Below the pieces are notes generated by a model. It was not told where the DNA came from and searched no databases. It worked only from the letters and a program-made list of their open reading frames with translations. Positions 9,590 to 21,200 of a stretch of DNA of 64,000 nt are shown here, one piece after another (positions within the stretch are counted from its first letter, which is position 1; every line of letters starts with the position of its first letter). Source of the stretch: Panaeolus papilionaceus (lineage: Eukaryota > Basidiomycota > Agaricomycetes > Agaricales); contig JADNRZ010000004.1 of the NCBI GenBank assembly GCA_015501605.1, positions 682,001-746,000 on the forward strand, read 5' to 3'. Position numbers and translations under genes: made by a program.

Positions 9590-12500
9590 ATGTCCCCTCT
9601 TCAAGGTTATTCGATTGTGCAATGGCCAGACCTAGCAGCAAACCGTCGTCCATCGAACGAGATTCATGTCGCGTCCCAGCACGTCGCTATTCAAGGAGAA
9701 ACTTCTAAAATCACGCCATCTATTTTATTTCTTTCAATAGCAAGGGTTGTCGCCGCATATTGCAGTGTTTCTGATCTTCTCCTGGCAATCGAATGTCCTG
9801 AGGTCGAACCTGTTCATGTTCTCAGAATTAATTGGGACGAAACAAAAACTTGGAAGGAGGCTATCGATCAGCTTGATACATTGCTCGCCAGGTCTTCCGC
9901 AGATTTAATACCTCTTCCTGTTGTAAGAGAGCAGCTTTCTATAGAAGATCCCTGCCTTGCCCTCTGCACCATCGACTTGAAGCCAAGTCCAACACCACCC
10001 GACTTCCTCAATCATTTTTCCTATAACACTTCAACTGGCACCCTGACACTTATCTCACGAGTATCTCTTCTGCATCCAACTGTTGCTGAACAAGTTGTCG
10101 AACAAGTGGCCGAACTAGCTTCCAATGCTGCCCATCACTCACAGATGTCACTACACACCGTACCTCATTTCCCCCACCATCTCTTGTCCATTTATGATCG
10201 CCTCCCAGAAGATTCTATTTCTGCCGCTTATCCACACATTCCCCCAGTATCATTTGCCCCTGATTACCTCGATATTCGTGCAAACGACATGCCGCACTCT
10301 ATCGCTGTTTCATGGTACTCTGACTTGTCCTTCGAACAACCCTTGGTGCCAAAGTCAATCACATACCTGGAGCTTCACAGAAAAGCCAATCAAGTCGCCC
10401 ACTGGCTCTTGAGTCGAGGGTTGAGAAAGGAAGACCGTGTCGCTGTGTGTTTGGATCGCAATCTGGATTTCCATGCCGCAATGATGGGTATTATGAGAGC
10501 AGGAGGGTGTTATGTACCTGTAGGACTTCACAGCTGTACATGTCCATTTTTCGTTCGCCCACTAACCATCCCACAGATCGATCCCGAACTTCCCTTAGAA
10601 AGGAAAACGTATATCGCCCGGGATGCAGAAGTTGCTCTGGTGTTGACATCATCACAAGCCGTCACTCCTTCCGTCTTTGGGACGAAAGCCATTTTTCTTG
10701 AAGATGGTGATGTCCAGTCCGGAATAGCTCAGCAACCAACAACACCAGTTGATGGTGTTATGGATCTAGATGCTCTTTCGTATATGTTATATACATCAGG
10801 TATTCCTCAATACTCCCTTAAAGTTGGCTGCTCTCTGACTGAAGATTGTCGCAGGCACCACAGGAAATCCGAAAGGGTGCTTGTTGACCCACCGCGGCTT
10901 AGCACAGGCTATTTTGGCGCTGAGCAGTACCGCAGCGGATGTTTGGATGGAAAACATTCATGATGGGCATTACCTTGCCGTTGCTTGTAAGTTCACTGGG
11001 CGTGAAAAGAGTGGCATATGTTCTGATTTGTTTTAGCTATCGCCTTTGACGTTCATTTAGCAGAGACCATTGTGCCGATGGCCCTTGGTATGCCTCTGTT
11101 GAGCGCCCGAAGGTCACAACTCCTCGAGAACCTTCCCGAATATGTCAATCTGCTTGGTGTCACTCACCTTGGAATCGTTCCCAGTCTGATAGAAGCCACT
11201 CTCAATGCATCGCAAAACGGGGCTGATAGCTCGAGCATAGCACTGAGGTATATAGCCAGTGGTGGCGAAAAAATGAGTGATGCGGTCAGTCTTTGAGCTG
11301 TGTATCTTAATCTTTCAATCTGATTTCCCCCCTAGATCTTGGATAAATGGGCAGATCATCCTCGAGTTCGCCTTGCAAACTTTTATGGACCCAGTGAAGT
11401 GACCATCGGCTGTTGTGCAAGATATATGTCGTCTACGACCCCGCGTGCCAACATTGGGAAACCTCTTGCCAACGTGTCGGCTTATGTATGTGGACAGTCC
11501 TGAGATACCTACATTGTTTGAGCTGAATTTGCAACACCCTGATAACAGGTAGTCGACGATAAACTGAACATCCTACCACGAGGTGCTCCCGGTGAATTAG
11601 TTGTGGAGGGCCCTTTAGTAGGGCGGGGATACCACGGTCGAGATGATCTCACAGCCAAGGTTTTCATAGAATGGCCGCACAAAGGATGCTGGGCGTACCG
11701 CACTGGGGATTTAGTCCGTACGTATGAGTTGATCAGTGGCTTTGCGTCCATCCTCTAAAACGTTTCACAGGTATGATGCCTGATTCCACGATTGAGATCC
11801 TCGGCCGAATCGATACGCAAATCAAATTGAGGGGAGTTCGCATTGAATCCGAAGGCATCTCCGCTGTTGTCCGCGGTGCTGTTCTCCCATCGCGAGACAT
11901 TGCGATGGATGCAGTCACAATCCTCGCCAAACACCCTTCCATTGGTGCGGAGCAGTTGGTTACGCTTTTTTCCTGGCAAACCGTGCCGATCGCCACCCGC
12001 AAATCCCAGCTACCGAGCGTCACCTACCCGCCCGCTGGCATGCTAACTCAAATCAAAGCTAAATGCAACGCGGAGCTTGCCAACTACATGCGTCCTAGTC
12101 ACTTTGTGCCCCTGAGCTGGCTTCCCTTGAGTCCTAATGGCAAGTCCGATGCCAAGCTTTTGACCCAACTCTTCAACAGTCTCGATATCGACGTCCTTGC
12201 TGGCCTTTCAAGTATCGATTGCGATGACAGCGCACGTAAATGCACCCACGCTGAGCGCAAGATTTTCGAGGTACTCAGTCGCTATGTAGCACTACCCTTC
12301 GACCAGCCCCGTCCCGACATGAGCATCTTTGAGTGTGGTCTGGACTCCATGGCCGTCATTCGCTTCGCCTCTGAGTTGAAAATGACCTTTGGGTCTTCGA
12401 TTTCTGCTTCGGATGTTATGAAGTTCCCCCTCCTGGCTGACATTGCTGCGCTGATCGAGAGTGCAGCTCAAGAACAAGAGAACCTAAAAGGAAACGTCCT

Positions 12501-15500
12501 CGAGGAGATCATTCCGCAGGAGCTTTACTCAGAGTACGGCGATGGTGCAGTAGATCTGGTTTTACCACCATTTTCTTGTCAGGAAGGTGTATTGTCAAAA
12601 TCTATAGAGCAGGATACGCTCTATGTGCAGCATGTATTGGTATCTTTGAAGACCACCACATCTCCCAAACACCTTCGAAAAGCTTGGGAAGCTGCTGCCA
12701 GAAAGCATTCTATCCTACGGTACGCATAACCTTCCACATCAGACATCATGCTCATTCTAATACAGGACTGTATTTTACTTCGGCCGGCGTTTGTATCAAG
12801 TTGTCCTGGCAAACCCAAAACTGGACCTACTGTGGCACGAACGCCAATGCCCATGTACCGATTCTAAAGTCTTCTCTGATTATTTTCTCCAAACCGGCGG
12901 TCCCGAAGTGGTCAAGGAAATTAATTCCCAGTTATCATCTGTCCCACCGTATCGCCTCAACCTATATTCGACTTCAGATGGACACCATTTCTTAGCTCTT
13001 TCGATCCATCATTCTCTGTTCGATGGCATTTCTCTTCCTCTGCTGTTCGACGACGTTGAGCGCGAATACGTTTGCTTGCCGCCTCCACGCCCCGTTCCCG
13101 CACCAGCCGACATTCTAGCCCATATTATTCCATCTAATTTAGCCACAGCAGAAGCATTCTGGAAATCCGAATTCGATGGTTTCACGTGGTCTGCGCCCGC
13201 ATTTTCTCAAAACACTTCAAACTTTGCTCTCCGATGCGTAGTTCCCTTCAAATCGATGTTATCATCTCTGAAAAACATCGCCTCTGCACAGCATGTCACT
13301 CTACAAGCGCTCTTAACAAGCGCCTTTTCAATTGTCTTGGCTAAGGAAATTTATGGGTCCAAGGACATTGTGTTCGGTGTATGTCTTCCAATAACGACAG
13401 CGAATATAGCTGATTGAATTTATTCAGGTACTTCGTTCAGGTCGTCTTGTGCAAGTTGATGGCATCGACTTCGCCCAGTGTCCACTCGTTTCTGTTGTTC
13501 CTGCGCGTATTAAACTCGAGGGTTCTACCTCTATTCTCCGTGATGTCCAGGCCAAAATTGCATCTTTGGTGGACTTCGAACATGTGTCTTTGGGGAATGT
13601 CCAACGCTGGCTCAGACCTGGCCAACCCCTGTTCGAAGTGCTTTTCTCTTTGTCCGTCAAGAAGGTTATCACGAGCAATTTATGGGATGTCGTTGAAAGC
13701 GAGCCGCCCAAGCCAGACGTGCGCTGTTCCTGTGGTTATTGTTTAATTATATTGTTGACATCTATCTAGTACCCCCTAGCAGTCGAAGTAGTGTTGGACC
13801 CTTCAACCGATACCTTGGCTATCCAGGCTGCATGGTCAGATCACAACCAAACCGGTCAGGTTCATCAATGGCTCCACGACTTCGAGGGGATAGTCATACA
13901 GCTTGCCCACGACCCGAGTAGCTTTCTGGCCAATTCTTTTTCGTCGTTTGACAGGGCGGGAAAACCACCCACCCACACCCGCCTCGATACCATACCCTCA
14001 GCACCTGTCGACCCAGCTGTGTTCCAACTCTTACGCCAAGTCACAGCAAACTTTATGCAGATAAACCCTGAAGTCCTCACGCCTACCACGTCCTTGATAT
14101 CAATGGGGCTGGATTCCATCAAATCGGTTGGCCTAGCAAAACTCATGGTGAAGGAGGGTTTGAAGGTTACATCGACAGATTTATTGCAATCAGGTACCTT
14201 TGCGGCTATTGCTGCACGCATTTCTTCGCAGGGGTCCATGACCCCAGAACCCGCTTATTCTCTTCCAGACTTTACTTCGGAAGTAATATTGGACGACATT
14301 CGCCTCTCCAATGATGATGAAGTTAAGGTCTTCCCGACCACAGCGCTGCAAGCCGGGATGCTGTCTCAGGTACGTTTCTATTTGACTCTATGTACTACAG
14401 CTCTGACTCGTCATGACGTAGACTGTGAATTCTGGAGGCAAGCTTTATATCCATGCCTTCCCTCTAGTCCTTCATCCCCAGAGCGACCTAAATCGATTGA
14501 AAGAGGCATGGAAACAAACTATTTCTGCTCTATCGATACTCAGGACATCCTTCAATTTCCTGGTCCATTCAGGAACTTGGGTGCAGGTCGTGCATTCTGA
14601 CGAAACATTATCCTGGTCTCACCAACTGGTCAACTCCTTTGAGGACTACCGAAGTCAATCCCAAAAGTTCTTGTCATCCATAGGTGTTCGTGACGAACGC
14701 GCATTCATGACACCGCCGCTCTGGATCCGTTCATTTTCTGTCGACTCTGACGAGAAGCAGACATACGTCGTAATTGTCATGCACCATGCGCTCTATGACG
14801 GCCTTTCCGTTGGAAAATTGCTCGATACTGTAGAGAGATTTTACAACGGCGGTCCTTCGGTCCCAACAAAACAGTTCTACGAACTTCTCCCCCAGATTAT
14901 TCGACAAGAACAGCAGGGGACCCGGGTCTGGATTGACCGATTGCGACAGTATCACCCTCGCCGCCTTTTGCCGATGTACCCAAGCATGCAACAGTCTTCC
15001 ATTTTCGTCGAAACATCTTTTACCATCAATTGGACTCAAATAAGTAGTTTGATCCAACGTGCAGGCGTGACACCACAATGCATTGCCCAGGCTGCTTTTG
15101 TCAAACTCATTGCCAGAGAAAGCAAGTGTCAAGAGGTCGTTTTCGGACACACAATATCGGGACGAAATATGCCCACGTCAGAAGAAGTCATTGGGCCAGT
15201 ATTGGTATGTATGCGTTGTTCGGAATAAAATCCCTAAACTCATCGTCGTTCCAGAATACAATACCCTTCATGATTCGACTCGGACGCTACATGCAGAATA
15301 TGGAACTTCTTCGTAGTGTCCACCAATCCAACGTGGACTCCCTTAAATGGCATCACGCATCCCTTCGAGATATCCAAAAAAAGCTGGGCATGGAATCGCT
15401 TTGGGATTCGTTGTTTCTGTATCAATCCCATTCCGACGACAACGATAATCAAAGACTTTGGGTGATGGACTCTAAATCACTCGAGGACGACCTGAGAATC

Positions 15501-17460
15501 CAGGTTCGTGCTATGCTGACGCAGAATGATTCTGTTTGCTGACCCATGCACCCAGTATCCGTTGAATGTCGAGTTCCATCAGCGTTATGACGGTTTCACT
15601 ATCCGATGCGCTTCACGGTCTGATTTCTTCAACCAAGCAAACCTGTTGCGACTGGTGCACGACTTGCGATCATTTGTTGAAGGCATCGTTTGCAATCCAG
15701 ATAACCCCATCATCACTGATCTGCCAAATATCTTCGACAGCTGGACCCCTCCTCCTCGGGCTCTGATAGACGGAGCAAATACAGACGGACACGAGGATGA
15801 TGCGCACCTGACAGTGGATATTTCACCCTACCAAGAAATGCTTTCCCAGCTGTCCAACACGCCCATCTCAAAAATCAGTGCGCGTACACCATTGGTAGCC
15901 CTAGGAATTGACTCGATCACGGCTATCCAAATTGTAAGCAAAATTCGGGCATCAGGCTTCCAAATCGCAACAACAGATATCATCAACAGCCGCACTGTCG
16001 GGAGGATGGTCTTGAAAATCAGCCCTTTAGAGGCCGTGAAGGAGACAAAACCAAGTCTTTCTATGACATTGAAGCCAACTGAGGTTGACGCCATTCGTAA
16101 TTGGCTTGGAGTCAGGGCAGACTTGGTGGAAAAATTTTCGTTTGCTTCAGCAGGGATGAAGTGGCTCATCAGCGCCTGGCAACGAAGTCGGGGTACTCGC
16201 TATCATCATGCATTCGCCTTCAAACTTCCGTCCGATATCAAGGTCAGGCGGCTCCGTCTAGCGTGGTCTCAACTGGTCAAGAAACACTGGCTCCTCCGCT
16301 CAACATTCTGTTTCGTGAATGGTCTGAAAGATGTTAGAATTGTCACATTCAGGGACCCAGAGGAGGGCTCTTGGATTGAAAGCAACGAGGATGCACCCCC
16401 ATTGCTGGAGCAAATGCAGGCGATGCTTATCGAACCTCCGGCTTTGCAGTTCTCCCAAGCCAGAGCCCTTCTGTTGAAGTCGTCCAACCACCTCATCCTC
16501 CATCTCCATCATTTCCAGTACGACGCTTGGAGTTTGCCTCTGCTGTTAATCGACCTGGTGGCGTTCTATCGAGATCTAGTGCCACCAGCATCGTCCAACA
16601 TGGATGTTTTCACCCTACGCTACTCCCAATGCGAAGATCACGTCAGAGTTCAGCAGGAATATTGGGGCCGCTTTTTCACTCCAGGCCTCTTCCAGCCATC
16701 TTATGTTGCCCCTTTCTTGACCAGTCTGGTCCAGCAGACTCACCAAAGAGTCCTCAAGACAAAGCACTACCCCAAGCTCAGCAAGGACCTATGCTCCACA
16801 GCAGCGCTTGGGCATCAAGTCTCGCTGCAATCTATCTATCTCGCTTGTTGGTCCCAGATTCAAGCAGAAATCACGGCGTCTTCCACCACAACGTTCGGCC
16901 TGTGGCACTCTGGACGAACTGGGATGGTTGAGGACATCGATCGCCTTGCTGCTCCTTGCATGAACGTGGTCCCAATGCGGGTGGATTTAGCAGAGGGCGA
17001 ATCTCTCGTGGATCTCGCACGGAGGTTACACTCCGAACTGCAAATTCGCACCGATATAATTGAACAATCTGAGCAGGCGATGATAAACCGTTTAGCAGGG
17101 TTGTTTGACAGACCTATATGCAATGTGTTCGTCAACATCATCAAGACTGGTTCCAACATTCCGTCTCCCAGATTTTTTGAGCCGGTTGAGGTACGGGATT
17201 CCTGCTGGCGTCAAGTTTGAGATCTAACATCTTTCAAGGTACCTTATTGGGCACCAGAACAGGCTCCAACAACGATCGGAGAAATACAAGAGCTGCCTCT
17301 GACGTCTTGGTTGAGGGACGATATTATGGTAGACATTGGAATGTCGGAAACATCTGTCGTCATGTCCATCGACGCTGCTGCTCATATGATGGATGGCGCG
17401 ATAGCAGACGCCTTGATGGATAGATGGGCAGATAAAGTCGGACAAGTTATTAATTTGTAG
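9590..17460 (+). CDS. Nonribosomal siderophore synthetase, A-T-C-T-C-T-C (basidiomycete type VI)
   Basis: This multi-exon gene encodes roughly 2,400 residues. After about 220 residues with weak resemblance to the end of a condensation domain comes one adenylation domain (about 10260-12200: YLELHRKANQVAHWLL, YTSGTTGNPKG, AFDVHLAE, NFYGPSEVTIG, YRTGDLV, PNGKSD). Then come T1 (FECGLDSMAV, about 12330), C1 (HHSLFDG at 13007-13027), T2 (MGLDSIKSV, about 14105), C2 (HHALYDG at 14782-14802), T3 (ALGIDSITAI, about 15900) and C3 (HHFQYDA at 16507-16527). There is no thioesterase or epimerase. This order matches the basidiomycete type VI synthetases, of which CsNPS2 joins three N5-acetyl-N5-hydroxyornithines into the linear hydroxamate basidioferrin. 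The single A domain must load all three T domains. By eye its specificity residues read D-V-A-G-I-S-F-I-G plus the A10 Lys. It pairs head-to-head with the ornithine hydroxylase. Confidence 0.95.
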
Positions 17461-17500
17461 ATATCTCTCTTGTTGTGTGAAACGATTTTCTTGTCCTACT

Positions 17501-18090
17501 TTACTCTGATCCTGCGTGTCCCCGACGTGCCACTTTCAAGCACTCGTGCTCCAACCCTGCAACCCAAACCACTTCAATACCCGACGCCCGCAATTTTTGG
17601 GCCCCTTCACACTTGACAAAGTCATCAGGTTCCCCCACCCCAATAAAGCAACGCCTAACCTTAGACGCGATCAACGCGTCAGAACATGGGGATAGCCCCG
17701 ATGTCCTGATTGAGCAGGGCTCCAAAGTTGTGTAGACATCAGTGAGCTCGAGCAAGTCCTCAAGCTTCAAGCTATGTTCCTGGCTGTCTGGAAAAAGAGT
17801 ATTGAGATCTGCTGCAGACATGTCGCTTGCTTTCTGAAGGGCATTGGCCTCTGCATGTGTATTTCCAGGAAGCTCACGGGAATAGCCTGTAGAGAGAATG
17901 ACTGGGGGGGTTGTAGCTGATAAACGAACAACCAGAACGCATCCCACGCAGAAAGCGGTAGAAACTGGATCACATTTTTCAGCTTCTTTAAGCGCCAGGC
18001 GTATAAATTCAATATGCTGGTTATCGTTCTGAATTTTGTCATTAAAGATTTTTTTCGTCTATGAAGAACAAAAGAACATACAAGGTCCAT
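17501..18090 (-). CDS. RIB2-type (DRAP) deaminase, stand-alone
   Basis: This is a cytidine-deaminase-fold protein of 178 residues in two exons: a three-codon first exon (18082-18090) and a long second exon (17501-18028). The zinc site is visible as HAEANAL (His and the catalytic Glu) and EPCSIRTSGLSPC (two Cys nine residues apart). The PCSxRxSG form is that of the C-terminal deaminase domain of fungal Rib2, which deaminates the pyrimidine intermediate of riboflavin synthesis. Rib2 in yeast has an N-terminal pseudouridine synthase; here the deaminase stands alone. The start is chosen because splicing yields IEFIRLALKEAEKC and FCVGCVLVV, the usual family N-terminus. The stop lies 40 bases from the synthetase stop, and the start is 127 bases from SPT6. 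Substrate is inferred from family only; another deaminase role is possible. Confidence 0.82.
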
Positions 18091-18217
18091 AACAGGTGGG
18101 TTTACATTACGTAACCCTTGTTTACAAACTTTTGGAGAGGCCGTGCAAGGGCCGTGTGTTAAATAAAGTCACTCAATTACAAGTTTACCCGACTTGTAAC
18201 CTCAAACTTCTCCCACT

Positions 18218-21200
18218 ATGAGCTCTCCAGACCCTCATGAGTTTGCACCTCAGAATGAATTAGAAGATGTCGATGATCCTATGCGTGGTTTAGGTCAAGA
18301 AGAGGATGAAGAGGGTGATGGCGACGTTGACATGGGAGGAATGGGAGGAGGAACGGACGATAGCTCTGAAGAGGGAGAGGATGACGAGGACGAGATTCGT
18401 CGAGTAACGGAAGGTTTTATTGTTGATGAAGATGAAGAGGAGGAAGAGGAGGAGCAAGATGCTCCTAGGCGAAAGCGCAAGAGGCGAAAGAAACATCATC
18501 ATGGTAAGTCGGTGAAGTCCATCTGTGTCTATACTCCTATAACCATCACCAATAGACGAGGAACTGGAGGAAGATGACATAGAGCTTTTGAAGGAAAACA
18601 CAAGAGGATCTTTCAAACAACATCGCCGTTTGACGCGATGGGGAGGCAACCGTGACTCACAATCCCCTCCAGCGGCTTCCTCTGCCAAAAGGCGAACTGT
18701 GGTGGAATCATCCGACGAAGATCTTGACAACGGCGAAAACTCGCGTCAGGCCCAGGACATATCCAACATTTGGGCGGACGATGAGGACCTCTCTGAGGAC
18801 GACTTCATTGATGACAGTGACGAAAGCGCCACAGGCATGAATGAGGAGGCCCGTGCTGCTCGAAGAGAGGAACGGCGTCAAGAAAACTTGCGGAGGAAGC
18901 GTGCTCGAGTTCGCCCCGAGCTTGTAGGCATTGACGCAAAGTGGGTTATCTTTTGCATGATCACAATTTGATTACATGTCGCTTACATTATCTATATTCT
19001 AGCGCTTGGGACGAAATCCATGAAGTATTTGGAGATGGGCACGAATATGATTGGGCATTGGTTGGGGATGATGAAGTTGAATATGAAGAGGAGGTAAAGC
19101 CTGATATGAGGTATCAGGATGTACGTGTTTTCCTGTGTATCGCAAAATCGTCATTCTCTCATGTTCTATCCCATCTCAGGTCTTTGAACCCTCAGAAATC
19201 CGGCGACGCTTCCTTACAGAGGATGATGATCTCATTCGTGTTCAAGACATTCCAGAACGTATGCAGTTAGCCAGCTCATCACTCTCCGGTAACGCCAGCC
19301 TTTCCATGCATTCTCCCCTCACGGAAGAGCACCTTGGTGGGGCAGCGATGTGGGTAACAGAAAGGCTTTCAATACAGAAAACAATGGAGTTCTTAACGCC
19401 TGGTGGCAAACACGAAAATCTCCAAGGTGCCTTGGTGATGGCCGTGACGTACGCTTTACGAAAGCTCTTCATCGAGGACTTTGAGGTTCCCTATATATGG
19501 GCTCACAAACGGGATTATATCTCTCATTTCGATCCTCAAGACATTAGCGCTCGGTTCGAGCTCCTCAACTTGAGCGAGCTGTGGAGGATACATACTCTCG
19601 GCCAAAAATATCGATCACTTTTGGAGAGGAGAAGAGCACTTTCTGCGGCATATGAGCGACTGCGGGTAAAGGACGACTATTACGAGGAAGAGATACAAAC
19701 ACAGATGGACAGCGTGGAATTGGTAGCTGATGCTACTGAGTGGTTGAACATGAAGTACAAAGACAAGAAACAGGACAATGGGATCGCGGACTTCCGTTTT
19801 CATGATGACAATGAACCTGAGGCTTCAAAGAAGAGAAAAATGCCCAGCCGAATTTCTGTCTATGAATTGACAAAAAAGAGTGTTGTTTCTAAGTTGGCGG
19901 AGGTATGTTTTTTTTTAAAAAAAAAATTCATGTCGGGCTCCCACTCTAATATCTTCGTCAGGGCTTTGGTCTAGCTCCGCACCACATTGCCCTCAACTTT
20001 TTTTCCAACTCGCATGACCACCTAATTGTGGACCAGGAATTGACACCATTGGTATATGCGGAACGCTTTGTAGATCCAGACCCTACAAAGGCTCAGCCTA
20101 CGGAAGAACTTCTCAGACGAGCGAGAATGATTCTCTCAACTGAGCTAGGAAAGGATCCGTTGTTGAGGAACCAAATTCGTCAAATATTCAAGGTTAATGC
20201 TCGTATCACTGTGGAACCCACGGAGCGGGGAATCACAAAAATTGACGAAAATCATCCATATTTCGTACGTGTTGCACAACTGTTTCTATTTCTGTTTCTT
20301 TTTTTATTTAATGGTTTGACCACCCAATTTAGAACTTTAAATATCTTTATCAAAAGCCAGTTGGCGATTTGTTGGACACGCCCCAATTTCTGCACATATT
20401 GGCTGCAGAGGCAGACAATCTCATCAACATTGTAGTGACCATCCCTCCTGATATCAAAGCAACGTTCGAGCGGCGTTTGCTGGATGCCTTTTCTTCTGAT
20501 AGCTTTACAGACTCGGCGAGGAGTTGGAACGCCGAAAGGCTTCGGGTGGTCCAGGAAGTCATTGACCAACACTTGATCCCTGCTGCCATCAAATGGACGA
20601 GGGAGTTCATTAGAGAAGAGGTCGAGGATGTTTTAGCTGCAAAATGTGGAGACAAACTGCGAACTGTGCGCGCTTTATGGATATATGTTTTACCATTTTT
20701 GGCTAATTCCAATTTCGACAGCGTCTTGATGTCGCTCCTTATCTGACGCGAGAGCTCAAATACGGTGAATATGCGTCATCTGTCCTGGCGGTGTCGTGGG
20801 GTAAAGGCAATCCCCAAAAAGATGCTATCACCCTGGTTTTCATGGACGAACTTGGTCGCATGCGTGAGCAAACAAAAATCGACAACCTTCATGACCAGGA
20901 GAACGTGGACGAATTCGTTGATTTCCTCAGAAGACGCAAGCCTGATGTTGTTGTTGTGGGAGGCTTTACCGTTGTAACTCTGAAGCTGATGCATCGCGTC
21001 AAAGAAATCGTAAGAGGGCCATCTCCCGAGGATCAACCTGAGGTTTCGAACAATCAGGCTTTCAACATTCCAGTTGAATGGGTTCTTGATGATGTTGCCA
21101 GGATTTACCAACACAGCAAACGAGCGGCTGATGAGTATGGTGCACTTTCCCCCACCGCTAAATATTGTGTTGGTTTAGCACGATACGTCCAAAGCCCCCT

